64,000 bases of DNA from Erysipelotrichaceae bacterium (GCA_031272515.1 JAISTR010000012.1:1-64000), one strand, 5' to 3'; positions 1 to 9,623 are shown, counted from the first letter of the stretch. Made by a program: numbers and translations. The notes: a model not told the origin generated them from the letters alone.

Positions 1-963
1 GGCATTATTTACATTTTTAATCCAAGCGTGGAAATCGTCTATTTCTTCCTTCTCAGTATAAGTATGTAATTCTTCACCATTGCTGCGATTTAATATCATA
101 GTAGAAAAATGATAATTAGTTTTACTCGCATTAGAAATAGCTTTATATTGTTTTCCAACAATACAAATTGTATCCTCAAATAGTTCGAAATCAGTCGCAT
201 AGGTAATCTTTGAAGAATCTATCTGTTTAATGATAATTTGATCATCTTCTTTATTTTGAATAATAAATACTGGGAAAGGTTTCGAATCGAGTGTTATATT
301 AACCAAGGTATATACTCTTTCATCCTCAGCATTGATTTGTTTAACAATTGAAATAGTGTCTGTTTTTTTATAGAAATAATACATCTCTTCAAGCTTATCT
401 TTAAGGGATTTACCATATTTATCGTTGAATAACGTATCATCAACGATGCTCTTTTGTTGTAAAGTCAAACTTTCTTCTTTCGATACCCATTTTACATTGC
501 CGTTGTAATCAAGAAAAACATATGATGGAACCATGCAATCATAACCTTCTCCACCTGGTTGCCATACACATTCATAGGTAATATCGCTTTCAAACAATAA
601 TCCAGCACCTGTATCAATCACTTTTTTCAATTCAATCAGCAGATAAGGATTTACCTTCGTTTTCCAGTTTATTGCACCATTATCAGAATTGATGCTGTAT
701 ATGGTGCCGTATGTATATTCGATCTCTTCACCAGTTTCAGACCTGCCCCAGGCATTACAAAAGAGGATAATATCTCCTTTATGAGTTCGAATCATTTCGT
801 CAACTTCAAAACATGGATCATCCTGAATTTCTGTTGTCCATTCCGTTTTGACTGAGACCTCATTGATTCGCACATTAATGGAAGCGTTGATTTTGATTAA
901 ACCGAAAAGCAGACAAAAAGAAACACTAAACAAAAGAATTTTGAACAATGTCCGATTTCTCAT
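1..963 (-). CDS. Secreted beta-propeller-like protein, C-terminus cut by the window edge
   Basis: An open frame of 321 codons runs from an ATG at 961-963 to the window edge, so the C-terminus is missing. The start has a good ribosome site (AAAGGAG, about 7 bases upstream). The first 25 residues are a basic start followed by one hydrophobic segment with no clear lipobox, so a signal peptide or membrane anchor is likely. Two stretches of the type xxGxIxW (GAINWKTKV near residue 90, GNVKWVSKE near residue 145) resemble PQQ-like beta-propeller blades. I do not recognise a specific family and assign no function. The DNA is clearly more AT-rich than the next genes, which may mean later acquisition. 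Confidence 0.75.
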   Translation of the reverse strand, partial: MRNRTLFKILLFSVSFCLLFGLIKINASINVRINEVSVKTEWTTEIQDDPCFEVDEMIRTHKGDIILFCNAWGRSETGEEIEYTYGTIYSINSDNGAINWKTKVNPYLLIELKKVIDTGAGLLFESDITYECVWQPGGEGYDCMVPSYVFLDYNGNVKWVSKEESLTLQQKSIVDDTLFNDKYGKSLKDKLEEMYYFYKKTDTISIVKQINAEDERVYTLVNITLDSKPFPVFIIQNKEDDQIIIKQIDSSKITYATDFELFEDTICIVGKQYKAISNASKTNYHFSTMILNRSNGEELHTYTEKEEIDDFHAWIKNVNNA

Positions 964-1170
964 AACAACTCTCCTTTATATACAAAGAATTTTGTAATAG
1001 TTTCAAGTTCAAAGAAGCCATGTTTAGGAAAGTAACCATTAACCGAATTAAATTTTCTCTTTTTCCCATAATATGCTCCATCGAAATATAGTATTATCTA
1101 TCCTAGGGTTCATATAATGTCATTTATTATTTATTTGTAATCTGTTTAATTACCATTATTTACCAGTGTA

Positions 1171-1207
1171 AAAACAGTTACTGGTTTACGCAGCCAGTAA
1201 CTGTTTT
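1171..1207 (-). terminator. Intrinsic terminator after the CoA-disulfide reductase gene
   Basis: A perfect 14-bp inverted repeat (aaaacagttactgg and its complement, arms 1171-1184 and 1194-1207) with a short loop. On the minus strand it starts with an A-run and ends in TTTTT, 40 bases past the stop of the gene that begins at 2874. It is nearly symmetric, so it could also work on the plus strand, where no gene is seen. Confidence 0.8.
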
Positions 1208-1245
1208 CTTTGTTGTTTACGGATTTAGAAATTCATATGGAGTGA

Positions 1246-2874
1246 CTATTGTGTGAATTCCAAGCTGCTGTACGCTCCAATTTCAAACAGCAGCTTATAG
1301 CCACCGGCCAGGTTGTAGCAATCAAAGCCATGCTGCATTAAAATACGGCAGGCCAGATAACCGCGCATGCCCACGGCGCAGGTGATATACACAGGTTTGT
1401 TAATATCCAGTTCGCCATAGCGCTGATGAAGCTCCTGTAAAGGCAGATTGACAAAACCCTTGATATGTCCGGCTGCGTATTCTTGCGGGCTGCGGGTATC
1501 CAAAAGCGTAACAGAGCCATCACGAGGCAGGCTGTCTACATCATGCCAGTGAAACTGCTTCACTTTGCCGGTAATCAGGTTTTCCATCACATAGCCCGCC
1601 ATGTTGATTGGGTCCTTGGCGGAACCATAGGGCGGCGCATAGCAGAGGTCAATGTCTGCCAGTTCTGCGGCTTTCATGCCTGCCCGCTGTGCTGTCGCAA
1701 ACACGTCACAGCGCTTGTCTGCCCCCTCTTTGCCCAATACCTGTGCGCCTAATAGCAGCTGGGAATCCCGGTCATAGAGCACCTTGATGATCAGCTGGCA
1801 GAAATCCGGGAAATAGGAGGCGTGATTGTTGGGCAGCAGGTAGATCTTGTCGTAGTTGAGACCATTGGCTTTTGCCTGCTTTTCATTAATGCCGGTGGTT
1901 GCCACAGTCAAATCAAAGACCCTGACCACCGCCGAGGTCTGGGAGGCTTTGTAGTGGCTCTTGTTCCCGGTGATGTTGTCGGCCGCAATCCGGCCCTGCT
2001 TGTTTGCCGGCCCTGCTAAGCCGCCTGTCATTGGTGAATGCAGTACAAAGTGTTCAATCTGTACCGCATCACCCACCGCATAGATATCCGGGTCGCTGGT
2101 TCTCATGGTGTCATCCACCACGATTGCACCGCTGTTACTCAGATCTAGCCCGGCTGCTTTGGCCAGGGCTGTATCCGGAGTGGTACCGGCGCTTAGAATC
2201 ACCATATCAATCTTGTGTTTGTCAATCTGATCAACACTAGCACCCAGATGGATTTTTACCTGGTTGCGCTCAAGCTCCCTGGTAGCCACCGCTGCCAGTT
2301 CTGGGTCGAGCTGTGGCAGAATCTGCGGGCTGCTCTCCGTTAATGTGACCTCTACCCCGGCTTTACTGAGGTTCTCTGTCATCTCAATGCCAATCGAACC
2401 GCCGCCAATCACAAGCGCCCGCAGCCCTTGTTTGTTTTCGATAAATGCTTTAATCCGTTTGGCATCCGCGACATTGCGCAAAGTAAAGACAGACTCTCTG
2501 TCTATTCCCGCAAGTTGTAACTCACGCGGAGCAGCCCCGGTTGCCAGCAGCAGCTTGTCATAGGACAAGGCAAACTCTGACTCTTCTTTCAGGTTCTTCA
2601 CGGTAAGCTGTTTTAATTTGCGATCAATGGCAGTCACTTCATGCAGGATGCGCACATCCACCTGATAGCGCTCACCAAAGCCCTTTGGTGTCTGCAGCAA
2701 CAGCTTCGCCTCTTCCTTGATTTCCCCGCCGATAAAATAGGGGAGCCCGCAGTTCGCAAAGGAGATATGCTCCCCCCGCTCCAAGAGGACAATTTCGGCT
2801 TTTTCATCCAGTCTGCGCAACCGCGCGGCAGCCGTCGCTCCCCCTGCTACTCCCCCAATGATCACGATTTTCAT
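1246..2874 (-). CDS. CoA-disulfide reductase / NADH oxidase-type flavoprotein with C-terminal rhodanese domain
   Basis: A 542-residue flavin-dependent pyridine nucleotide-disulfide oxidoreductase. It shows an N-terminal FAD-binding motif (GGVAGGATAAARLRR, residues 7-21), the family's single redox-active cysteine in SFANCGLPYFIGG near residue 43, an NAD(P)H-binding motif (VIGGGSIGIE near 155), a second FAD motif (YAVGDAVQ near 280), the dimerisation domain, and a rhodanese domain over the last 90 residues with the loop cysteine in CAVGMR. This is the architecture of CoADR-RHD proteins, which reduce CoA disulfide, CoA persulfide or oxygen; the substrate cannot be told from sequence. I chose the ATG at 2874 because AAGGAG lies 7 bases upstream and the FAD fold begins at once; an upstream in-frame start would add 33 unrelated residues. 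Probably a single-gene unit. Confidence 0.9.
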   Translation of the reverse strand: MKIVIIGGVAGGATAAARLRRLDEKAEIVLLERGEHISFANCGLPYFIGGEIKEEAKLLLQTPKGFGERYQVDVRILHEVTAIDRKLKQLTVKNLKEESEFALSYDKLLLATGAAPRELQLAGIDRESVFTLRNVADAKRIKAFIENKQGLRALVIGGGSIGIEMTENLSKAGVEVTLTESSPQILPQLDPELAAVATRELERNQVKIHLGASVDQIDKHKIDMVILSAGTTPDTALAKAAGLDLSNSGAIVVDDTMRTSDPDIYAVGDAVQIEHFVLHSPMTGGLAGPANKQGRIAADNITGNKSHYKASQTSAVVRVFDLTVATTGINEKQAKANGLNYDKIYLLPNNHASYFPDFCQLIIKVLYDRDSQLLLGAQVLGKEGADKRCDVFATAQRAGMKAAELADIDLCYAPPYGSAKDPINMAGYVMENLITGKVKQFHWHDVDSLPRDGSVTLLDTRSPQEYAAGHIKGFVNLPLQELHQRYGELDINKPVYITCAVGMRGYLACRILMQHGFDCYNLAGGYKLLFEIGAYSSLEFTQ

Positions 2875-2974
2875 AGCGTTTCTCCTTGGTATTGATTGGT
2901 TTATTTCTGTCTTCATTCTACCAAAACCCGATGCAAAGGGAAACCGGAATACTTCAGGCAGGCACAAAACCAAA

Positions 2975-2998
2975 AGAAAACCCGGAAATTCCGGGTTT
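2975..2998 (-). terminator. Terminator at the end of the opp-peptidase operon
   Basis: On the minus strand the hairpin AACCCGG-AATTT-CCGGGTT is followed by TTCTTTT. It begins within the stop codon of the last M24 peptidase gene (stop 2997-2999), so it closes the long peptide-use operon. Confidence 0.8.
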
Positions 2999-4241
2999 AG
3001 CGATCACTGGAAACAAAGATGATTTTTTCCCTTCCGGGCATCAGATACTCGACCCCGGAAGCGGTGACTTGAATCGTCTCTTCCGTCATCATCCGCACAT
3101 CAAAGCCGAAGGACGGCACATAGTGGATGGTGGTCAGTTCCAGGGCATAGTTGGTATCGTAATACAAAGGCCAGTCCCCTCGCCCTTCAATCGGCGCCTG
3201 CTGGTTCCATAAACCGATAATCGGTCCCGGACCATGGCCATAGGTACCGATGGGATGGGTGTAAAGGATCGGCCGCATGCCGGCTGCCTTCCCCTTCTCT
3301 AAAGCCTCCATCAAAAGGTCATTGCCGGTCTTGCCCGTGGCATAGTTTTCCGTCACGATATCTTGGAAGCGGTCGTTCTCCGCCATCGCCTCCAATAAGT
3401 CAGAAGGTGCACAGACCTCACCCGGCTTGCCAACATAACAAAGGCGCTGGGTATCGGTGCATAAGCCCAGATAGACCAAACCATAATCGCAGTGCAGCAG
3501 GTCACCGGGCAGTATGATTTCATTGCCATCGATCATGCCGATGCCGGGACGCTGAATGTCCACGGTCGGCGGGAACCAGAACGGGCAGCCCAGGTCGTTG
3601 GTCGCCTGCATCATAAACCATTCCAGATCACCGGTCGTCGTCAGACCCGGGGTAATCTGTTTGGCTGAGAAGGCTTCCTCGATGATATCCTGGGCAATCG
3701 CCGCTACCGTGCGGTATCGCGCCTGCTCAACCGGCAGTCTGGTCTCCAGATAACGGATGACCAGTTTCTCGGCACTTACTACCTTGCGCATGATTGCCGG
3801 GGTCATAGCTGCTTTAAACTCATCATACAGGCTCTTGGTCAAGCCATCGCCAAAGGCGAAGTCGCTGGAATAATTCAAACCGATGACTTTCGGCGCCAGT
3901 TTAGTCAACACCCTTTTGATGCCTTCATACTGCTCTTCCTCATCCAGCTTCCAGGTGTTTTCAAACAAGCCCGCCAAACCATGGTCCGGACGTCCGGCAT
4001 TGTAGCGTTTGACGGTTTTGCCATCATCATAGAAAATCAGGCAGGTCAGCCTTCTGGCTGTGGGAAAAGAGGTCGGGGTGATAAAGGGCAGGCAGGGATC
4101 TTCGTTGTACTCCTTGCATAACACCACCCAGCAGTCAATGCCGGTTTCCCGCATCATCTTCGGCAGCAGCTCATCCAGTCTCTTCTTGAGGACTTCGTCC
4201 ATCAGGGCGTATTGATCCTTCAGCGGTAATACGTTTCGCAT
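2997..4241 (-). CDS. M24-family metallopeptidase (Xaa-Pro peptidase-like)
   Basis: A 414-residue protein with a creatinase-type N-terminal domain and a C-terminal pita-bread M24 domain. The five metal ligands of the family can be placed: D252 (HCDYGL), D263 (CTDTQR), a histidine in THPIGTYGHGPGP (329-336), E368 (ALELT) and E388 (TEETI). M24 enzymes of this type cleave the bond before proline or act on dipeptides with proline in the second position; substrate choice is unknown. It is the most diverged of the three M24 proteins in this operon. The start ATG at 4241 has AAAGGTTGGA upstream and lies one base after the PepD stop. Last gene of the opp-peptidase operon, followed directly by a terminator. 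Confidence 0.85.
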   Translation of the reverse strand: MRNVLPLKDQYALMDEVLKKRLDELLPKMMRETGIDCWVVLCKEYNEDPCLPFITPTSFPTARRLTCLIFYDDGKTVKRYNAGRPDHGLAGLFENTWKLDEEEQYEGIKRVLTKLAPKVIGLNYSSDFAFGDGLTKSLYDEFKAAMTPAIMRKVVSAEKLVIRYLETRLPVEQARYRTVAAIAQDIIEEAFSAKQITPGLTTTGDLEWFMMQATNDLGCPFWFPPTVDIQRPGIGMIDGNEIILPGDLLHCDYGLVYLGLCTDTQRLCYVGKPGEVCAPSDLLEAMAENDRFQDIVTENYATGKTGNDLLMEALEKGKAAGMRPILYTHPIGTYGHGPGPIIGLWNQQAPIEGRGDWPLYYDTNYALELTTIHYVPSFGFDVRMMTEETIQVTASGVEYLMPGREKIIFVSSDR

Positions 4242-4242
4242 T

Positions 4243-5694
4243 TCAGTCCAACCTTTCCAACATGATTGTCAGCACTTCATAGGCACGATCGAAAGACTCC
4301 AGGTCGAGCCGTTCGTCAGGGGTGTGTACGTGTTCGGAAACCGGTCCGTAGGTGATGATGTCCATATCCGGGAAGAAACCCTTGAAGACGGAGCATTCCA
4401 CGCCGCCATGGGTCGCTTCCATCGTCGGTTCACCACCCCGGATTTCCCTGTAGATATTAAAGAAATGGTCGCGCAGCTTGTTATCCTCAGAGTACTTCCA
4501 GCCCGGATAGCGGGCATGGAAATGGGTTTTGGCTTTGGCCAGCTTGCCGCAGTCCTCTATCGCTGTAGCCATTTCCTCCAGCCACGAATCGATTGCGGAG
4601 CGCATCGAATAGCAGACATCAATCGCGTCTTTTGTGGTATTGATGACACCGCAGTTGCAGGAAGCCAGGGTCAAATCCTTCATGGCCTCCACCACCGATT
4701 TGTGCTGGAAACCGTTGGGCATCAGATAGATTGCCTGCACTATTTTTTTGGTATCGCTTGCGGAAATTGCCTGTTTTACTTTCTTGGCTTGCGGGTACAC
4801 GATTTTGAAGCCGGGATCGGAGAATTCGTATTCCCCCGCAATATCCTTTTCCACCAAAGCCACAATGTCTTGGGCTTTCTTTAAATCCGCTTTATCCAAG
4901 GCGATGATGACATCGCATTCACGGGGAATCGCGTTTTCCTTCAAGCCGCCGTCAATCGAAACCAGCTGATACTTGATCCCCTCTTTCAAAAGGCGCCGCA
5001 GAATGCGGATGGCCAAACGGTTGGAGTTGCCGTGTTCCTTGTCAATATACATGCCCGAGTGTCCGCCCAAAAGGCCGCGGATCGCAAAGCTGAAAGTGGT
5101 ATTGTAAGCTTCCTCCAATTTATAGGGGAAAGAGGTCTTGGCGCGAAGGCCGCCGGCGGAACTGATGGCCGTCGTCGACTCCCCACCGCCATCCATCGAA
5201 ATTAGCCTTCTCGCCTTGAAATGGTTGGGATCCAGCTTTAAGGCCCCTACCAGACCGATTTCCTCCTCGGTGGTAAAGACGCACTCCAAAGCCGGATGCT
5301 TGAGGCTTTTATCAGCCAAGACCGCAAGCATATAGGCAACCGCTACCCCATCATCCGCCCCCAGGGTCGTGCCCCGGGCCTTCAGCCAGCCATCGTCAAT
5401 GTATAAATCCAGCGGATCGGTATCGAAATTGTGGTCGGAATCCTTGTTCTTCTCGCAGACCATATCCATATGGCCCTGCAGCATCACCGGGGCTTTGTCT
5501 TCATAACCCGGTGAAGCCGGTTTATAGATGATGACATTGAGGGCATCGTCCTGAATGTAGTCATAACCGTGCTCCTTGGCAAAGGACACCAGCCAGTCGC
5601 TGGCTTTCTTCTCATTGGAAGAGCCATGCGGAATCGCCGCCAGCTCACAGAAATAGTACAGATACGGTTTTTTTTCGGTGTTGATTTTACTCAT
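4243..5694 (-). CDS. pepD: Xaa-His dipeptidase PepD (aminoacyl-histidine dipeptidase, M20C)
   Basis: A 483-residue zinc dipeptidase of the M20C family, cytosolic, hydrolysing a broad range of dipeptides including those with C-terminal histidine. Visible motifs: the metal ligand loop MLQGHMDMV near residue 82, the bridging aspartate in LGADDGVAVAYM near 117, and the catalytic Glu pair in FTTEEEIGLVGA near 146. Family length and full domain order (catalytic, lid, catalytic) are kept. The ATG at 5694 follows AAAGGAGACTGAACA and is 3 bases after the stop of the upstream M24 gene. It sits in the opp-peptidase operon, which fits a role in finishing degradation of imported oligopeptides. Confidence 0.92.
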   Translation of the reverse strand: MSKINTEKKPYLYYFCELAAIPHGSSNEKKASDWLVSFAKEHGYDYIQDDALNVIIYKPASPGYEDKAPVMLQGHMDMVCEKNKDSDHNFDTDPLDLYIDDGWLKARGTTLGADDGVAVAYMLAVLADKSLKHPALECVFTTEEEIGLVGALKLDPNHFKARRLISMDGGGESTTAISSAGGLRAKTSFPYKLEEAYNTTFSFAIRGLLGGHSGMYIDKEHGNSNRLAIRILRRLLKEGIKYQLVSIDGGLKENAIPRECDVIIALDKADLKKAQDIVALVEKDIAGEYEFSDPGFKIVYPQAKKVKQAISASDTKKIVQAIYLMPNGFQHKSVVEAMKDLTLASCNCGVINTTKDAIDVCYSMRSAIDSWLEEMATAIEDCGKLAKAKTHFHARYPGWKYSEDNKLRDHFFNIYREIRGGEPTMEATHGGVECSVFKGFFPDMDIITYGPVSEHVHTPDERLDLESFDRAYEVLTIMLERLD

Positions 5695-5697
5695 TGT

Positions 5698-6903
5698 TCA
5701 GTCTCCTTTTTTTAAACGTACGCAGATGATTTCCTGCTGCGGCGGCACCAAAAATTCAGCGCCATCGCTGGTAATCACCGCCATCTCTTCAATCCCGACC
5801 CGGCCCTGTGGTATTTCCACACCCGGCTCCAGGGTGAAGACATTGCCTTCATCCAGCGGCACATCAATCAGCTCCGGGCGGTTGTAGCGGGGCCGGCGGT
5901 TGGCTAGGATCGTGCCGCCGTCATGGGTGACATGGCCGACCTGGTGTCCCAGGGCCGCATTCCAGGAATCGTAGCCTTCGCTGACGATATGGGAACGCGC
6001 GACCTTGTCGACATCATAACCGGTTACCCCTGGCCGCAGGGCTTCTTTGGCCATTAGGATCGCATCGCGCACGGTATTGAAAGCCCGCACGACTTCTGCC
6101 GGGGCTTCGCTTTCATCGTCCTTGAGCACATAATACATCCGCTGCAAATCCGAGCAGTAGCCGTCTTTGGAAACCCCGTAGTCGATATTGATGACGCATC
6201 CCTTCACCACCGGCGTGTCAATCAAACCCATATGGCCCTGGGGCACATTGGGGTCAACCGAAACCCCCGGGCACTGGGATGGGGCCCAGGACATGCCATA
6301 GCCGTCCTTAAAGGCGGTTTCATCCTGCAGAAAGCGGAAGATATCGCCGGAGGTGCTGCCCTCCTTGAGGATTGAGGGCATTCTTAAAAGATAATCCAGT
6401 GCGACCTCGGCACAGTGCTTGATTTTCGCAATCTGGGTAGCGGTCTTGATGCCGCGGACTTTCTTGATGATGTCATGGGCACTGATGACTTCCCCCTGGT
6501 AGTTGATTTCCTTGAAAATCTTGTCCAGCATCATCTTATTACCCACACTCAAGCCATCCCCAGCCGCGTCATTGCGCGAATAATTGAGCGCTAAGCGCGG
6601 CGGATTGAGTTTCGCAATCACCTCTTTTAGGGTATCTTGGAAGGATCCCGGATATTCGATCACCTCATCAATGCCGGCAATCATCTTGTAGCCCTCTACA
6701 TCCAGCGGGCTGACGACGGCAATGCACCTGCCCTCTTTGGTAAAGATCAGGGCAGTGGCGATAATGAAATCAAGGTCCCCTAAAACAGGCAGAATCGGTT
6801 CTGAGCGCATCGCGGTCTCCCGTCCGACGATCAGCCAGGCGTCAACATTATATTCTTTGAGGCAATCATAGATAATCGGCAGTTTTTCCCGATTCAATTC
6901 CAT
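5698..6903 (-). CDS. M24-family metallopeptidase (Xaa-Pro dipeptidase/aminopeptidase-like)
   Basis: A 401-residue M24 protein. The ligand set is complete: D241 (NIDYGV), D252 (CSDLQR), H320 with H327 (GHQVGHVTHDGG), E359 (TLEPGVE) and E372/373 (GIEEM). It is a close paralog of the protein at 12492-13694: both share SEPILPV near the N-terminus, the block LQRMYYxLKD, and the run HDGG...RPRYxRP...FTLEPGV. So the operon carries two copies of one peptidase type at its first and seventh positions. The start ATG at 6903 follows AAAGGAGAAACCACT. The gene is separated from oppA by a strong hairpin and may be expressed less than oppA. Confidence 0.87.
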   Translation of the reverse strand: MELNREKLPIIYDCLKEYNVDAWLIVGRETAMRSEPILPVLGDLDFIIATALIFTKEGRCIAVVSPLDVEGYKMIAGIDEVIEYPGSFQDTLKEVIAKLNPPRLALNYSRNDAAGDGLSVGNKMMLDKIFKEINYQGEVISAHDIIKKVRGIKTATQIAKIKHCAEVALDYLLRMPSILKEGSTSGDIFRFLQDETAFKDGYGMSWAPSQCPGVSVDPNVPQGHMGLIDTPVVKGCVINIDYGVSKDGYCSDLQRMYYVLKDDESEAPAEVVRAFNTVRDAILMAKEALRPGVTGYDVDKVARSHIVSEGYDSWNAALGHQVGHVTHDGGTILANRRPRYNRPELIDVPLDEGNVFTLEPGVEIPQGRVGIEEMAVITSDGAEFLVPPQQEIICVRLKKGD

Positions 6904-6929
6904 AGTGGTTTCTCCTTTACTTTGCGGTC

Positions 6930-6964
6930 AAAAGGTGCCCGGGGAATTTCCCCGGACACCTTTG
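6930..6964 (-). terminator. Strong hairpin between oppA and the downstream peptidase genes
   Basis: On the minus strand AAAGGTG-t-CCGGGG-AAATT-CCCCGG-g-CACCTTTT: two stacked stems of 6 and 7 bp, 11 bases after the oppA stop, with only a four-T tail. Such hairpins after solute-binding-protein genes are known to stop part of the transcripts or protect the upstream mRNA from decay; either would raise OppA above the downstream peptidases. Confidence 0.7.
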
Positions 6965-6974
6965 AGTTCACTTC

Positions 6975-8636
6975 TTACGGCAGGCGGACGTAGGCAAAGT
7001 CTACAGCGCCATCCGGGCCGGTCCCGATACCAGTGATACCGGCACGCAGCAATTCAGGGTTCGAATAGCCAATCAGCGGAATGATGTAAACCATTTCCTT
7101 GACCAGATATTCCTCAGCTGCATGCAGCTGTTCCATCCGGGCAACCGGATCAAGCATCGATTCGGCTTCCTTGATCATCGAATCATAAATCGGGTCATTG
7201 ACAACCTTCGCATCGAGGTTGGCAGAATAGTACATGTTCAGATAGATCATCGGATCCATGTAGTCGGCGGAGTTCGCATGGCGGGCCAGGTCGAAGTTGC
7301 CTTGGCTTCTGGCATCGAAGAAGACGCGCAGTTCCGTCATTTGGATATCCAGGTCGACATAGATTTCCTTCCATTGCGCCTGCAGTACTTGGGCGACAGT
7401 GGAGTGGAAGGTGGAGTCATTGGTCTTGTAGGTCAGCTTCAGCATGTTGTTGGGGCCATAGCCTTTGGCCTCCATAATTGCTTTCGCGGCTTCCAAATCG
7501 TAGTCAATCAGGTGTTCCACAGCATCTGCTTCCTCACGGAAGTCGCCGGTGGCACCCGGAATTCCCTTGGGCACGATGCCATACAGGGCGTATTGGAGCC
7601 GTCCGGCATCCAATACCGTCAACAGTTCCTCGCGGTTGACCGCAAAGGCTAGCGCACGGCGGATTTCCACATCCTGCAGTACCGGGTTTGGTACGCCGGC
7701 TTGTTCGCCGGTTGTGCCGGTGACATCCCCGGTCGCGTTGATGGTGACGAAGTAGTCGATCACATAGGGATCGATGATAAACAGTTCCGGCTTGCCGTCA
7801 TAGGTCTTGACGGTGTCTTGGGGAACGCTCATCGCGAAATCGATTTCGCCGTTTTCAAAGGCCATCAATTGCGCTTGTTGGTCCGGCATGACCAGGTAGA
7901 TGATACGGTCGAGTTCGACGTTGTCAGCATCACGCCAGGCATCGTTTTTGACCAGTACCACTTCTGAGGAAGGATTGTAACTTTCAATTTTGAAAGCGCC
8001 GGAGAACGGCAGATCCTTCGAGTTGGCCCAGGTGCTCTCCGCTAAGGGAGCCACATCCGCACGCAGCGGGAAGTAGGTCTTTTGGGTCAGTAAGCTCAGG
8101 AAGTAGGCGCAGGGCGCCGCCAGGGTGATTTCCAGGGTCTTGTCATCCAGGGCAACGACCATCACATCATCCATGTCTTCCAGCGGGGCCATATCGGCAT
8201 CCTTCGCACCGGCAACATAGTCGGAAATCAAGCTGGAGTAATAGGTTTCGGCAGCTCCGTAGTTCAGGGAGCGCTTGACCCCGTAGACGAAGTCCGCGGC
8301 GGTGATTTCCACACCGTCACTCCAGACGGCCGGTTTAATCTTGAAGGTGTAAACCAGCCCGTCGTCAGATACCGTCCAGGATTCCGCAAGCTTGGGAACC
8401 GGGTTACCGACGGTGTCATAGGCAAACAGTCCTTCGTAAATGTTCGCTACGATATAGTTGGTAACGGCATCATTGCCGGTTGCAGGGTCCAGATTCAAGG
8501 GTTCCCCGCCAATCGCGACAGTCAAAACTTTTTCGCCGGAACCGGCTGACGATCCGCTGCTTTTGCTGTCACCGCAACCGGCCAACAAAACCGCTAGAAT
8601 CACCAGTACCGACAGTAGAGTCCATACTTTTTTCAT
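6975..8636 (-). CDS. oppA: Oligopeptide ABC transporter substrate-binding lipoprotein (OppA-like)
   Basis: A 553-residue family 5 extracellular solute-binding protein. The N-terminus is a lipoprotein signal: MKK, a hydrophobic stretch, and the lipobox LLAGC with the lipidated cysteine at 21, followed by a Ser/Gly/Lys linker. Family hallmarks are visible, such as LTVAIGGEPLNLDPATGND at the start of the mature domain and FTFKIKPAVWSDGVEITAADFVYGVKRS-type sequence near residue 100. It binds oligopeptides outside the membrane and hands them to OppBC. It lies fifth among the transporter genes, after oppF, 12 bases downstream. The peptide length range cannot be judged from sequence; a dipeptide or nickel-binding role is possible but unlikely next to four peptidases. 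Confidence 0.92.
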   Translation of the reverse strand: MKKVWTLLSVLVILAVLLAGCGDSKSSGSSAGSGEKVLTVAIGGEPLNLDPATGNDAVTNYIVANIYEGLFAYDTVGNPVPKLAESWTVSDDGLVYTFKIKPAVWSDGVEITAADFVYGVKRSLNYGAAETYYSSLISDYVAGAKDADMAPLEDMDDVMVVALDDKTLEITLAAPCAYFLSLLTQKTYFPLRADVAPLAESTWANSKDLPFSGAFKIESYNPSSEVVLVKNDAWRDADNVELDRIIYLVMPDQQAQLMAFENGEIDFAMSVPQDTVKTYDGKPELFIIDPYVIDYFVTINATGDVTGTTGEQAGVPNPVLQDVEIRRALAFAVNREELLTVLDAGRLQYALYGIVPKGIPGATGDFREEADAVEHLIDYDLEAAKAIMEAKGYGPNNMLKLTYKTNDSTFHSTVAQVLQAQWKEIYVDLDIQMTELRVFFDARSQGNFDLARHANSADYMDPMIYLNMYYSANLDAKVVNDPIYDSMIKEAESMLDPVARMEQLHAAEEYLVKEMVYIIPLIGYSNPELLRAGITGIGTGPDGAVDFAYVRLP

Positions 8637-8648
8637 TTTCTCTCTCCT

Positions 8649-9623
8649 TTACTTTTCGTACAAGAAACAGGATACATCCCGAGTACCCACCTGAGTCAAT
8701 GGCGGTTCGCTTTCGCCGCAGCGTTCTGTCGCGTAAGGACACCTTGTGCGGAAACGGCAGCCACTGGGCAGGTTGATCGGGCTTGGCAATTCCCCTTCCA
8801 GGATAATGCGCTTTTTGCTTTTGGCAATATCCGGATCAGGAATTGGCACCGAAGACAACAATGCCTTCGTATATGGGTGCAGCGGATTGCGATACAAATC
8901 CTCGCTCTCTCCGCACTCCACCAATTTGCCTAAATACATGACACCGATACGGTGGGAAATATGCTTGACCATCGAAATGTCGTGGGCGATAAACAGGTAG
9001 GAAACCCCGGTATCCCGCTGAATCTTCTCGAGCAGGTTTATAATCTGGGCCTGGATGCTCACATCCAGGGCACTGACCGGTTCATCGCAGACCACAAAGT
9101 CGGGATCCAGAGCCAGGGTTCGGGCGATGCCGATGCGCTGGCGCTGGCCGCCGGAGAATTCATTGGGATAGCGGCGGATGTGGTCGGGCTTCAAGCCGAC
9201 GATTTCCAAGAGCTCCTGGACCTTCTGGTTTCTTTCTGCGGGGGTGTAGAGGTTGTGGATTTCCATCGGTTCCTTGATGATTTCCCCGACCGTCATGCGC
9301 GGATTGAGGGAGGCATAGGGATCCTGGAAGACCATCTGCACCTGCTTGCGGTAGCTCTTGAGGTCCTTGTTTTTCTTGTTGGCGATATCGACCCCGTCAA
9401 AGATGATGTTGCCAGACGTCGGATTGTAGATGCGCACAATCGCCTTGCCCAGGGTGGTCTTGCCGCAGCCGGATTCCCCGACCAAGCCGAAGGTCTCCCC
9501 TTTGCCAATTTCAAAGCTGACGCCATCCACCGCCTTCACGATCGCTTTTTTCGCAAACATCGAAGGCGTGATGTCGAAGTAGACCTGCAGCTGGTTGACG
9601 GCCAGCAGTTTGTTTTCACTCAT
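8649..9623 (-). CDS. oppF: Oligopeptide ABC transporter ATP-binding protein (OppF-like)
   Basis: A 324-residue ABC ATPase. Walker A GESGCGKTT (49-57), ABC signature SGGQRQR, Walker B VVCDEPVSALD and the switch histidine AHDISM are all intact. The C-terminal oligopeptide/dipeptide domain carries the family cysteine cluster (SGCRFRTRCPYATERC), which in Opp ATPases can hold an iron-sulfur cluster. Forms the ATPase heterodimer with OppD. Its ATG overlaps the oppD stop (ATGA, 4 bases), a sign of coupled translation. Confidence 0.93.
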   Translation of the reverse strand: MSENKLLAVNQLQVYFDITPSMFAKKAIVKAVDGVSFEIGKGETFGLVGESGCGKTTLGKAIVRIYNPTSGNIIFDGVDIANKKNKDLKSYRKQVQMVFQDPYASLNPRMTVGEIIKEPMEIHNLYTPAERNQKVQELLEIVGLKPDHIRRYPNEFSGGQRQRIGIARTLALDPDFVVCDEPVSALDVSIQAQIINLLEKIQRDTGVSYLFIAHDISMVKHISHRIGVMYLGKLVECGESEDLYRNPLHPYTKALLSSVPIPDPDIAKSKKRIILEGELPSPINLPSGCRFRTRCPYATERCGESEPPLTQVGTRDVSCFLYEK

